Origin: Methylobacterium sp. E-045
Lineage (GTDB): Bacteria > Pseudomonadota > Alphaproteobacteria > Rhizobiales > Beijerinckiaceae
Assembly (NCBI RefSeq): GCF_022829685.1
Contig: NZ_JAKSYE010000029.1
Span: forward strand, 1-64,000
DNA length: 64,000 nucleotides
Direction of reading: 5' to 3'
The translations under genes were made by a program, and so were the position numbers. The notes under the pieces are model-generated. The model saw nothing but the letters and a program-made list of their open reading frames with translations. It ran no database searches and was not told the origin of the DNA. Shown in pieces: positions 23,395-31,624 of this stretch; the first letter of the stretch is position 1; each line of letters opens with the position of its first letter.

Positions 23395-24313
23395 GGGGCG
23401 CCTCCGGCAGGCGGGCGAGAAGGGTGTCGAATCGGTCCGTGTCGAGGCCCGGCACGGCGGCCGGATCGTTCACGCCCAGACGGCCCCAGATCTCGGTGGC
23501 GTCCCGCGCATCGCCGAACCGGTCGAGGCGGGCTTCGAGGCGGGCCTGTTCGGCCTCCAGGGTGGCGAGGTCGAAGGCCGGCGCTCTGCCGATCTGTTCG
23601 CGCGCCGCATCGCGAAACGCGCGGATCGTGTCGTCGGCGAAGGCGTCCGCCCCGCCGATGAGACGGCGGTGCTTGCCGCCCATGGTGCGCCAGACCAGGG
23701 CCCGGTCGCGGGAATCGAACTCCTCCGCCCCCTTGTTGGTCTCGATCACCTCCGGGCCGGAGACGCTGATGCGTCCCCCTTCCGAGACGACGAGGCGCGA
23801 GCAGGTGCCGGCGATGAGGCCGCCGCCGCCGTAGCAGCCGGCGCGCCCGCCGATCAGCCCGACCACCGGCACCCCGGCCCTGCGCAGGTCGGCGATGGCG
23901 CGCATGATCTCGGCGATGGCGGTCTCGCCGGCATTGGCCTCCTGCAGCCGGACGCCGCCGGTATCGAACAGGATCAGCACCGCCGCCGGCTTCACCGCGC
24001 GGGCCGCCCGCAGCAGGCCGACGAGCTTGGCGCCGTGGATCTCGCCGAAGGCCCCGCCCATGAAGCGGCCCTCCTGCGCGGCGATGAGGATCGTCGCGCC
24101 GTCGAGGAGGCCGCGTCCCACCACGATGCCGTCGTCGAAGGCCCGCGGCAGGTCGAAGGCGGGCAGGTGCGGGCTCATCATCCGTTGCTCGGGGCCGATG
24201 AACTCCTCGAACGTGCCGGGATCGAGGAGGGCGTCGATGCGGGCGCGGGCGCTCGCCTCGTACCAGCTCTGGTCGAGGGGATCGGCGGACAGGGAGACGG
24301 GGCTCATCGCCAT
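23381..24313 (-). CDS. mdcD: Malonate decarboxylase beta subunit
   Basis: This 310-residue carboxyltransferase subunit begins SWYEASARARIDALLDPGTFEEFIGPEQR, the standard MdcD/AccD-like start. It has LILFDTGGVRLQEANAGE near residue 118 and VVGLIGGRAGCYGGGGLIAGTCS near residue 150, the glycine-rich acyl-binding loops. The GPEVIETNKGAEEFDSRD segment is specific to this subunit. The start at 24313 (MAMSPV) overlaps the mdcC stop by one base; a second ATG at 24307 is possible. Confidence 0.93.
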   Translation of the reverse strand: MAMSPVSLSADPLDQSWYEASARARIDALLDPGTFEEFIGPEQRMMSPHLPAFDLPRAFDDGIVVGRGLLDGATILIAAQEGRFMGGAFGEIHGAKLVGLLRAARAVKPAAVLILFDTGGVRLQEANAGETAIAEIMRAIADLRRAGVPVVGLIGGRAGCYGGGGLIAGTCSRLVVSEGGRISVSGPEVIETNKGAEEFDSRDRALVWRTMGGKHRRLIGGADAFADDTIRAFRDAAREQIGRAPAFDLATLEAEQARLEARLDRFGDARDATEIWGRLGVNDPAAVPGLDTDRFDTLLARLPEAPHDAR

Positions 24314-24624
24314 CACACGGCCTCCATCAGGCGGGCGCCCTGGAGCAGGCGCAGGGTCACGGTGTCGGGGCGGGCCCCGCCGTCGTTGATGGTGATGCGC
24401 AGGCCGCCGGGCTGGCGGCGGCCCACGAAGTCGGAGACCACGGCCTCCCAGACCGGGCCGTAGCCGTTGATCGCGGTCTCGATCTCGACGGTGCATTCGT
24501 CGGGCGCGAGGCTACGCTCCATCAGCACTTCGAGGTTGCCCGAGGCGACCACGCCGGTGATCGCCTGGGCCTTCGTGCCGGGCAGGGGCTTCGACGTCCG
24601 ATGCCGGAAGGTCAGCTTTTCCAT
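24313..24624 (-). CDS. mdcC: Malonate decarboxylase acyl carrier protein (delta subunit)
   Basis: This 103-residue carrier protein bears the 2'-(5''-phosphoribosyl)-3'-dephospho-CoA group. Ser28 in VVASGNLEVLMERSL is the likely attachment residue by comparison with Klebsiella MdcC. The VEIETAINGYGPVWEAVVSDF segment and GLRITINDGGARPD are typical of the CitD/MdcC fold. It starts at 24624, 14 bp downstream of mdcA. Confidence 0.93.
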   Translation of the reverse strand: MEKLTFRHRTSKPLPGTKAQAITGVVASGNLEVLMERSLAPDECTVEIETAINGYGPVWEAVVSDFVGRRQPGGLRITINDGGARPDTVTLRLLQGARLMEAV

Positions 24625-24638
24625 GAGACGGCGCTCCC

Positions 24639-26285
24639 TCACCAGTTCCGGAACTTGGCCGGCGGCTCGTAGAGGCCGCCCGACCAGTGCACGAGGTCCT
24701 TGATCGACCGCGCCGCGAGCAGCGAGCGGTCGGCCTCGAGGGGATCGATGCCGAGATCCTCCGGCCGGCGGATGATCTTTCGCGCCCGAAGCGCCTCGAC
24801 CATGGCGTGGTCGCGCCCGCGCCCGACATCGGTGTAGCCGGCGACACCGCGGATCGCCTGCTCGCGCTCGTCGAGCGTCCGGCACAGGAGCAGGTTGGCG
24901 ATGCCCTCCTCCGTGACGATGTGGGTGACGTCGTCGGCGTAGACCATGACGGGGGCGAGTTCGAGATCGAGCTTGCGCGCCAGTTCGAGGGCGTCGAGCC
25001 GCTCCACGAAGGCAGGGACCAGCTTGTCGCCGAAGGTCTCGACCAGCTGCACGACGAGCTTGCGGCCCCGGCGCAGGGCGGGATCACCGGTGCCGCCGGC
25101 TTCCTCGCCGGCCTTCATCCACGGGTCGGACGGGTGGCGCCTGCCATGGGGATCGGAGCCCATGTTCGGTGCGCCGCCGAACCCCGCCACCCGGTTGGTG
25201 GTGACGGTGGAGGAATTGCCCTGCAGATCGATCTGCAGGGTCGAGCCGATGAAGAGGTCGCAGGCATAGAGCCCCGCCGTCTGGCAGAAGGCGCGGTTGG
25301 AGCGCAGGCTTCCGTCCGAGCCGGTGAAGAACACGTCCGGCCGCTCGCGGATGTAACGGTCCATCCCGACTTCCGAGCCGAAACAGTGGATCTGCTCGAC
25401 CCAGCCCGATTCGATAGCCGGGATCAGGCTCGGATGCGGGTTGAGCGCCCAATGGGTGGCGATTCTGCCCTTGAGACCGAGCCGCTCGGCGAAGGTCGGC
25501 AGCAGGAGCTCGATGGCGGCGGTGCCGAAGCCGATGCCGTGGTTGAGCCGGCGGATGCCGTATTCGGCATAGATCCCCTTGATCGCCATCATGGCCATCA
25601 GGATCTGCGTCTCGGTGACCGCGGCCGGATCGCGGGTGAAGAGCGGCTCCACGTAGAACGGCCTGTCGGCCTCGACCACGAAATCCACCCGGTCGCCGGG
25701 GATGTCGACCCGGGGCACCCGGTCGACGATCTCGTTCACCTGCGCGATCACCACGCCGTTCTTGAAGGCGGTGGCCTCCACCACCGTCGGCGTGTCTTCC
25801 GTGTTGGGGCCGGTATAGAGGTTGCCGTCGCGGTCCGCCGAGACGCCGGCGATGAGGGCGACGTTGGGCGTCAGGTCGATGAAGTAGCGCGCGAAGAGTT
25901 CGAGATAGGTGTGCACTGCGCCGAGCGCGATCTGCCCGCCATAGAGCATGCGGGCGATGCGCGCCCCCTGCGGCCCCGAATAGGAATAGTCCAGGCGCCG
26001 GGCGATGCCCTGCTCGAAGATGTCGAGGTGTTCGGGCAGCACGATGCCCGACTGCACCATGTGCAGGTCGTGGACCCGCGCCGGGTCGCAGGCACTGAGC
26101 CCTCTCGCGAGGCAATCCGCCTGCTTCTGGTTGTCGCCTTCGAGGCAGACCCGGTCGCCGGGCAGCAGCACCGCCTCCAGCAGGTCGACGACGGCGGCGG
26201 CGGCGACGAGCTTGCCCGTCGCATGGGCGCGACCGCGCTCGATCCGCTCATCCCTTGCCGTCCGCTGCACTCGCCAATCGGTCAT
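24639..26285 (-). CDS. mdcA: Malonate decarboxylase alpha subunit (acetyl-S-ACP:malonate ACP transferase)
   Basis: This 548-residue CoA-transferase-fold subunit exchanges acetyl for malonyl on MdcC, the first step of the cycle. Recognisable parts include GDRVCLEGDNQKQADCLARGL near residue 45, GQIALGAVHTYLELFARYFID, GVSADRDGNLYTGPNTEDTPT, GFGGAPNMGSDPHGRRHPSDPW near residue 365, and the C-terminal KDLVHWSGGLYEPPAKFRNW. Length agrees with the usual 545-555. It is the first gene of the minus-strand operon, and the 240-bp region to madL holds the control signals. Confidence 0.95.
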   Translation of the reverse strand: MTDWRVQRTARDERIERGRAHATGKLVAAAAVVDLLEAVLLPGDRVCLEGDNQKQADCLARGLSACDPARVHDLHMVQSGIVLPEHLDIFEQGIARRLDYSYSGPQGARIARMLYGGQIALGAVHTYLELFARYFIDLTPNVALIAGVSADRDGNLYTGPNTEDTPTVVEATAFKNGVVIAQVNEIVDRVPRVDIPGDRVDFVVEADRPFYVEPLFTRDPAAVTETQILMAMMAIKGIYAEYGIRRLNHGIGFGTAAIELLLPTFAERLGLKGRIATHWALNPHPSLIPAIESGWVEQIHCFGSEVGMDRYIRERPDVFFTGSDGSLRSNRAFCQTAGLYACDLFIGSTLQIDLQGNSSTVTTNRVAGFGGAPNMGSDPHGRRHPSDPWMKAGEEAGGTGDPALRRGRKLVVQLVETFGDKLVPAFVERLDALELARKLDLELAPVMVYADDVTHIVTEEGIANLLLCRTLDEREQAIRGVAGYTDVGRGRDHAMVEALRARKIIRRPEDLGIDPLEADRSLLAARSIKDLVHWSGGLYEPPAKFRNW

Positions 26286-26406
26286 CCGATCCGCCTCTCG
26301 TCATCCGGACCCCGCGTATGCGCAGGCCCGAGGAATCGCCCGGCTCGACATCCGTGAGCCGTGGAATGGCATCGGAACGTATCCCGAATTGCGCTAAAGT
26401 CAACCG

Positions 26407-26418
26407 CGTGTATACTAA
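26407..26418. promoter_or_regulatory. Probable MdcY operator between mdcA and madL
   Basis: The divergent 240-bp region contains CGTGTATACTAA. Eight of its 12 bases match ATTGTATACAAT, the palindrome I recall for Acinetobacter MdcY, including the complete TGTATAC core (26409-26415). An MdcY-type repressor gene follows madM, so this is the likely site through which malonate induces both arms. Confidence 0.6.
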
Positions 26419-26525
26419 ACGGAACAACAAACGAATCAAGAAATACGGGATGGAGACGGAACCATGAGCTGGGCATACCGAACACGCCGCAACGCCTCCC
26501 ACCCGGAAAACCGGGGAGGGGCGGC

Positions 26526-26954
26526 ATGACCATTCTCGGCGTCGCGCTCCTCGCCCTGTGTACGCTCATCGGCGTGTTCCTCGGCGATCTCCTCGGTGTC
26601 GCCCTCGGGGTGAAAGCGAATGTCGGCGGCGTGGGCCTCGCCATGATCCTCCTCATCGCCGCCAGGAGCTGGCTGCTGGCGAAGGGCAAGCTCAGCTCCG
26701 GGATCAAGCTCGGGGTCGAGTTCTGGTCGACCATGTACATCCCCATCGTCGTCGCCATGGCCGCACAGCAGAATGTGGTGGCCGCCGTGAAGGGCGGCCC
26801 GATCGTGCTCATCGCCGCAACGGTCTCGCTGCTGCTGTGCTTCGCCTGCGTCGCCTTTCTCGGCCGCTTCGGCCGCAGCGACACGCCCGGCAGCGATGCG
26901 GTCGCCGGCAAGTCTCCCGACGCCCCCGCCCCGCCCTCCGGCACGAAGGCCTGA
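26526..26954 (+). CDS. madL: Malonate transporter subunit MadL
   Basis: This 142-residue membrane protein has four predicted hydrophobic helices: LLALCTLIGVFLGDLLGVAL, GLAMILLIAAR, YIPIVVAMAAQQN and IVLIAATVSLLLCFACVAFL. The pattern and the segment GVKANVGGVGLAMILLI, then EFWSTMYIPIVVAMAAQQNV, match MadL, the smaller half of the two-component malonate:Na+ or H+ carrier. The hydrophilic C-terminus is Asp/Pro/Ser-rich. The gene starts at 26526, four bases before madM's ribosome-binding region begins at its end. It is divergently transcribed from mdcA and co-directional with madM and mdcY. Confidence 0.92.
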   Translation: MTILGVALLALCTLIGVFLGDLLGVALGVKANVGGVGLAMILLIAARSWLLAKGKLSSGIKLGVEFWSTMYIPIVVAMAAQQNVVAAVKGGPIVLIAATVSLLLCFACVAFLGRFGRSDTPGSDAVAGKSPDAPAPPSGTKA

Positions 26955-26958
26955 TCCG

Positions 26959-27723
26959 ATGCTGCAGATGATCGAGCACGTCTTCATCGAACAGAGCCTG
27001 GTGGCCGCCTTCGCCGTGGTCGGGGGCCTGATGCTGGTCTCGAACCTCGCGGCGCGCCACCTCACCGCCGGCCGCGTCCACGGTTCGGCCATCGCCATCG
27101 TGCTGGGGCTGGTCCTGGCCTATGTCGCCGGCACCTATACCGGCGGCAAGAAGGGCGTCGCCGATCTGCCCGTCTTCGCCGGGATCGGGCTGATGGGGGG
27201 CGCCATGCTGCGCGACTTCGCCATCGTCGCCACCGCCTTCGAGGTCGACGTGGTGGAGGCGAGGCGCGCCGGCATCCTCGGAATCGTCGCCCTGGCCCTG
27301 GGCACGATCATCCCCTTCATCGTCGGTGCCCTGACGGCGGTCGCCTTCGGCTATACCGACGCGGTCAGCATCACGACGATCGGGGCGGGCGCCGTGACCT
27401 ATATCGTCGGCCCCGTCACCGGAGCCGCCCTCGGCGCGGATTCCGCCGTCATGGCGCTCTCCATCGCCACCGGCGTGACCAAAGCGGTGATGGTGATGGT
27501 GGGCACACCCCTGGTGGCGAAGCTCATCGGCCTCGACAATCCGCGCTCCGCCATGGCCTTCGGCGGATTGATGGGCACCGTCAGCGGGGTGGCGGGGGGC
27601 CTGGCCGCCACCGACCCGAAGCTCGTGCCCTACGGTGCGCTCACGGCGACCTTCCACACCGGTATCGGCTGCCTCGTCGGTCCCTCGATCTTCTACTTGA
27701 TTGTCCGGGCCATCGTGGGATGA
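26959..27723 (+). CDS. madM: Malonate transporter subunit MadM
   Basis: This 254-residue subunit has six to eight transmembrane segments (for example AFAVVGGLMLVSNLAA, AIAIVLGLVLAYVAGTYTG, AGILGIVALALGTIIPFIVGAL). Motifs GKKGVADLPVFAGIGLMGGAMLRDFAI and ITTIGAGAVTYIVGPVTGAALGADSAVMAL are typical of MadM. With MadL it brings malonate into the cell for the decarboxylase. It starts four bases after the madL stop. Confidence 0.93.
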   Translation: MLQMIEHVFIEQSLVAAFAVVGGLMLVSNLAARHLTAGRVHGSAIAIVLGLVLAYVAGTYTGGKKGVADLPVFAGIGLMGGAMLRDFAIVATAFEVDVVEARRAGILGIVALALGTIIPFIVGALTAVAFGYTDAVSITTIGAGAVTYIVGPVTGAALGADSAVMALSIATGVTKAVMVMVGTPLVAKLIGLDNPRSAMAFGGLMGTVSGVAGGLAATDPKLVPYGALTATFHTGIGCLVGPSIFYLIVRAIVG

Positions 27724-27763
27724 CGAGACGGCGTGCGGCGAAGACGGGGAAGGGACGACGACC

Positions 27764-28432
27764 ATGGACGGCATCGCCGAGGAGCGGGGGCTTCTCTCCG
27801 ACCTGATCCGCAACGCCCTGACCGACGAGATCGCGGCCGGCACCCTGGGCGCGGGCACGGCTTTGGACGAGCAGGATCTGGCCGACCGCTTCGGCGCCTC
27901 CCGCACGCCGGTGAGGGAAGCCTTGCGTCAGCTCGCCTTCAACGGGCTCGTGGAGCTGCGCCCGCGCCGGGGCGTCGTCGTCACCCGGATGACGCCGGAG
28001 CGGATCATGGACATGTTCGAGGCCACCGCCGAGTTCGAGGCGATGTGCGTGCGGCTGGCCACCTACCGGATGACGCCCCTGGAGCGCAGCCACCTGATGG
28101 ACCTGCATGCCCGGTCGGAGGCGATGGTGGAGGCGGGCGACGTCGACGCCTACGACACGCTGAACCGCAGCTTCCATGAGGCGCTCTACGGCGCCACCCA
28201 TAACGGCTTCCTGCTGGAACAGGCCCTCGCTTTGCGCACCCGCCTCTCGGGGTTTCGCCGCACGCAGCTGCGCCACGGCGAGCGCATCCGGCTCTCGCGA
28301 GCCGAGCACGGCGAGATCCTGGCGGCCATCGCCGAGGGCGACGGCGACGGCGCCGCACGGCGGATGCGCGCCCACATGCTCAACGCCGCCAGCGCCATCG
28401 GCCATTACATCGCCGAGCATGCCGGTGAGTGA
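27764..28432 (+). CDS. mdcY: GntR-family (FCD) repressor of malonate genes
   Basis: This 222-residue regulator has an N-terminal GntR winged helix (LIRNALTDEIAAGTL, then DLADRFGASRTPVREALRQLAFNGLVELRPRRGVVV; residues 10-75) and an all-helical FCD ligand domain (MFEATAEFEAMCVRLA, then NRSFHEALYGATHN, HGEILAAIAEGD, AAARRMRAHM) with the His/Asp metal-ligand pattern of FCD proteins. By position behind madLM it is MdcY, which represses mdc/mad until malonate is present. It starts 40 bp after madM with an AGGGACGACGACC region upstream. Confidence 0.85.
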   Translation: MDGIAEERGLLSDLIRNALTDEIAAGTLGAGTALDEQDLADRFGASRTPVREALRQLAFNGLVELRPRRGVVVTRMTPERIMDMFEATAEFEAMCVRLATYRMTPLERSHLMDLHARSEAMVEAGDVDAYDTLNRSFHEALYGATHNGFLLEQALALRTRLSGFRRTQLRHGERIRLSRAEHGEILAAIAEGDGDGAARRMRAHMLNAASAIGHYIAEHAGE

Positions 28433-28589
28433 GGCGCCCGATCGGGGCTGAGCGCATGCGGTTGCCGATCCCCACCGTCCCCGGAGGCGGGCATTCGCCG
28501 CCGGCACGCTGCGGAGGCTCCGGACGAGAATGCCCGGGAGCCCATCGGCCACGTGGATCGCCTCGCGATCATCGCGGCGCCGACGAATC

Positions 28590-30821
28590 CTACCAGCGGT
28601 AGGCGACGGTTCCGAGGACGGTCCTGCGGAAGCCCTCGAAGACCGTCCCCTGATAGAAGCCGGAGGTGAAATACCGCTGATCGAACAGGTTGGTGGCGGT
28701 CACCGAGGCGGTCGCCCCCTTCCAGCCGGGATTCAGCCGGGCGAGGTCGTAGCTGATCGACGCATCCACCAGGGCGTAGGATGGCAGGTGATCGATGTTG
28801 GTCGTGTCCGTGCGCGCGCCGACATAGCGCACGCCGCCGCCGAGCCGGAGGCCGCCGAAGGCGCTTCCAACCGGGAGCGCATAATCGACGAACAGCGACA
28901 CGGCATTCTCGGGCACGTTGGGCAATCTCCGCCCGACGAAGCCGTCCCGCGTGTCCTTGATCACGGTGGCGTTGATATGCGCGAAGCCAAAGATGAGGTT
29001 CAGGCCGTCGGCGATCGTCGTCTTGCCTTCGAGTTCGAAGCCCGAGGACCTGGCCTCGCCGATCTGAAGGAAATTGCCGAAGTTCAGCTGGTCCGGGACC
29101 AGAATGTTGGTCTGATTGATCTCGAAATACGAGGCCGTGTAGAGGGCATTGGACCCGAGCGGCTGATACTTCACGCCGCCTTCGATCTGTCGCGCCTCGG
29201 TGGGGTCGTAGAGCGTTCCGTCGAGGCGCGCCTGGCCCAGCTGCGGATTGAACGAGGTCGAATACGCGACGTAGGGCACGACGCCTTCGATCAACTCGTA
29301 GCCGACAGCGCCGCGATAGCTGAACGCCGAGATGTCCTGTTCCAAGGTCCGGCTGGCGAGCAGATTGGTGGCGCGCCCGTTGAACCAATCGTTGCGAATG
29401 CTGCCGGTGAGGATGAAGTTGCCGACCTTCATCTGGTCCTGGGCGTAGATGCCCGTCTGCTGCGAGATCTGGCGTTGGGAGACATCGGTACGGTTCGGCA
29501 GGGTGACGCCGGGGGGATACGCGGGATCGTAGAGGTCGATCAGCGTGTCCGTATCCGAGAACGTCCGCCGGTCGCGGCGAACGTAGTTCTGGAAATCGAC
29601 GCCGAAGACGACGTTGTGCCTGATGCCGAACGTGTCGAACCGGCCTTCGATGTGATTGTCGCTGACGATCGATTCGGAGGATTGATCGCGCAGGTACGGG
29701 AAGACCGAGATGGAGCGGTCGTCGGGCAGGAAACTGAAGCCGACGACGTTGAAGGCCGTGCTGGTTTCGGTGAAGCGGGTGGCCGAATGGACGATCCAGT
29801 CGAGGGCGAAGGTGTGGTCGAGGACGTAGCCGATGGACTTCGTCTCCACCTGCTCCTTGTTAAAGTTCGGCTGCCCGACGAAGACGTCGCGCTTGAAGAA
29901 GCCGTACTGGCTCGGAACGATGGAGCCGACGATGGGCAGGCTCTGTTCGGAGCCGCCGCGCCGGTAGTTGGCGTATTTGCCGAGGATCGTCAGCGACGTG
30001 TCGGCATCGGGCTTCCAGGTGAGCGACGGCGCCAGGAACACCCGGTCGTCGGGTGAATAGGCGACCTGGGTGTCGGCCTTCCGGACGAGACCGGTGAAGC
30101 GGTAGGCGAACTGCTCGTTGCCGACGACAGGTCCCGTCAGATCGAACCCGCCCTGGACTCGGTCGTAGGAGCCGCCCTGAAGGTAGACTTCGTTGGAGCG
30201 GATGAAGCTCGGCCGCTTCGAGACGAGGTTGACGATGCCGCCGGGCTGGCCCGCGCCGTACAGGACCGAAATCGGCCCCTTGACCACGTCGATCCGCTCA
30301 TAGGCGTAGGGCTCGATATTCTGGTCGTAGGCGTTGAAGCCGTAGCGCAGCCCGTCCTCGTAGACGTTCTCGAAATTGATCGACCGGAAGCCGCGCAGGG
30401 TGAAGCTCGGCGCGCCCTGGCCGCCGGGATAGTCGATGGCGTAGACGTTCGGCGTGTAGGCGACCGCCGTGTTGATGTCCTGCACGCCACGGACGTCGAG
30501 TTCTTCGCGGGTGATGACGCTGACCGTGGCGGGCGTCTCCAGGATCGATCCGTTGCCCTTGGTGCCCGCCGTGGAGCGGGTGGCCACGAAGCCGTCGGTG
30601 CCGAAGGTCGGGCTCTGGGCCTCGACCGACAATTCGTCGAGATTGACCGAACGGATATCCCTCGCTCCGGCGGCGCTCCGGGCATTCGAGGCTCCCGGGG
30701 GGTTCGGCGCCTGTGCCTGAACGGAAACGATTCCAGTCAGCAAGGCCCCTGCGGCGACACCGGCCAGAAGAGCGCACCGAACTTTTCGGGATTCACCGAT
30801 GCCTCTCGCTCGAACCGTCAT
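28590..30821 (-). CDS. TonB-dependent siderophore receptor
   Basis: This 743-residue outer-membrane receptor has a long basic N-terminus and signal (ALLAGVAAGALLTGIVSVQAQ). The plug domain (about residues 75-210) includes TPATVSVITREELDVRGVQDINTA, then YGFNAYDQ, and IDVVKGPISVLYGAGQPGGIVNLVSKRP, the YGxGxPGGxVN signature of siderophore-type receptors. The 22-strand barrel follows and ends with an aromatic residue (TVLGTVAYRW) for outer-membrane assembly. It presumably imports ferric siderophores of hydroxamate type, powered by TonB-ExbBD. There is no FecR/FecI pair beside it and no N-terminal signalling extension. The ATG at 30821 was chosen because upstream sequence in frame is not signal-like. 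Confidence 0.9.
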   Translation of the reverse strand: MTVRARGIGESRKVRCALLAGVAAGALLTGIVSVQAQAPNPPGASNARSAAGARDIRSVNLDELSVEAQSPTFGTDGFVATRSTAGTKGNGSILETPATVSVITREELDVRGVQDINTAVAYTPNVYAIDYPGGQGAPSFTLRGFRSINFENVYEDGLRYGFNAYDQNIEPYAYERIDVVKGPISVLYGAGQPGGIVNLVSKRPSFIRSNEVYLQGGSYDRVQGGFDLTGPVVGNEQFAYRFTGLVRKADTQVAYSPDDRVFLAPSLTWKPDADTSLTILGKYANYRRGGSEQSLPIVGSIVPSQYGFFKRDVFVGQPNFNKEQVETKSIGYVLDHTFALDWIVHSATRFTETSTAFNVVGFSFLPDDRSISVFPYLRDQSSESIVSDNHIEGRFDTFGIRHNVVFGVDFQNYVRRDRRTFSDTDTLIDLYDPAYPPGVTLPNRTDVSQRQISQQTGIYAQDQMKVGNFILTGSIRNDWFNGRATNLLASRTLEQDISAFSYRGAVGYELIEGVVPYVAYSTSFNPQLGQARLDGTLYDPTEARQIEGGVKYQPLGSNALYTASYFEINQTNILVPDQLNFGNFLQIGEARSSGFELEGKTTIADGLNLIFGFAHINATVIKDTRDGFVGRRLPNVPENAVSLFVDYALPVGSAFGGLRLGGGVRYVGARTDTTNIDHLPSYALVDASISYDLARLNPGWKGATASVTATNLFDQRYFTSGFYQGTVFEGFRRTVLGTVAYRW

Positions 30822-31219
30822 CTTCCGCCCCCGCGCCGCATCGAAACATCGTCCCGGCCCATGAGGGCCGACTCCGCTGCTAGCGACGGCCAAAATGAAG
30901 ATCAACTTGATCAGTTTTGAGCCATTATAATAAGACACCTCCTCAGGCTGTCGTATCATTGAAATTTTAAGGCAAGTAATTGTAATTTATAATGTTTAGT
31001 TTTTGATTGATCTAATATAAGCAGGATGCACGTCCCAAGATGACATGATCGGATTGGGGATCGTGGCATTTGTGCAACGACGATGGGCTGAAGGCGGCAG
31101 ACGCCTGCCAGGACGACAAACCGGGCGGTCCGCCCCCCATGACCGGAGCGCACACCGAAGACACCGCCGTTCCGCCTGTCACGTTGACGAGGCGAGAACC
31201 CGTGCCGTAAGGCCAAGTC
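30822..31219. promoter_or_regulatory. A/T-rich divergent control region with palindrome GATCAACTTGATC
   Basis: This 398-bp region separates the siderophore receptor (minus) from the DUF2946-PepSY-TonB set (plus). Bases 30890-31030 are among the most A/T-rich in the window, expected for promoters. A perfect palindrome GATCAA-C-TTGATC lies at 30900-30912, about 80 bp before the receptor start, and may be an operator for an iron or metal regulator. I do not see a clear Fur or Irr box. Confidence 0.45.
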
Positions 31220-31582
31220 ATGCGGAAGCTCTCGCCAGGGACGGCCGGCCTGCGCGCAATCATCGCCGTGATCGCGCTCTACGGCCTGTGCCTCCAGGCC
31301 TTCCTCGGCACGCTGGCGCCACCGGCCCCGGCGGGATGGGAAAGCGCCCTCTGCAGCCATGACGGGCCGGACGATCCCGCCGATGCGAGCCCGGCCTGCG
31401 CGCATGCGTGCTGCACGGCGGCCCATGCGGGGCCGCAGGCGCCGGGACCGGACACGGCCTTCGCGACGGTGGTCTGGCAGGCCTCACCGGCCCCGCTTCC
31501 GCCCCGTCCGGACGTGGCGCTCCCGCCCGCCCGGGCACCGCCCGACCAATCCATCGGATCGCGAGGTCCGCCGTCCGCCTGA
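31220..31582 (+). CDS. Small DUF2946-like protein with Cys/His cluster
   Basis: This 120-residue protein has an N-terminal membrane/signal segment (LRAIIAVIALYGLCLQAFLGTL, residues 11-32) followed by SALCSHDGP and PACAHACCTAAHAG, a dense Cys/His group. The tail is Pro-rich. The layout (one hydrophobic helix, then C-rich segment) resembles DUF2946 proteins, often found next to copper or other metal TonB receptors. It may bind a metal in the periplasm. It is the first gene of a four-gene plus-strand set. Confidence 0.65.
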   Translation: MRKLSPGTAGLRAIIAVIALYGLCLQAFLGTLAPPAPAGWESALCSHDGPDDPADASPACAHACCTAAHAGPQAPGPDTAFATVVWQASPAPLPPRPDVALPPARAPPDQSIGSRGPPSA

Positions 31583-31624
31583 GAGATCACACGTCTTCGA
31601 TCGCTCGGACCCGGACCTTTCCCG

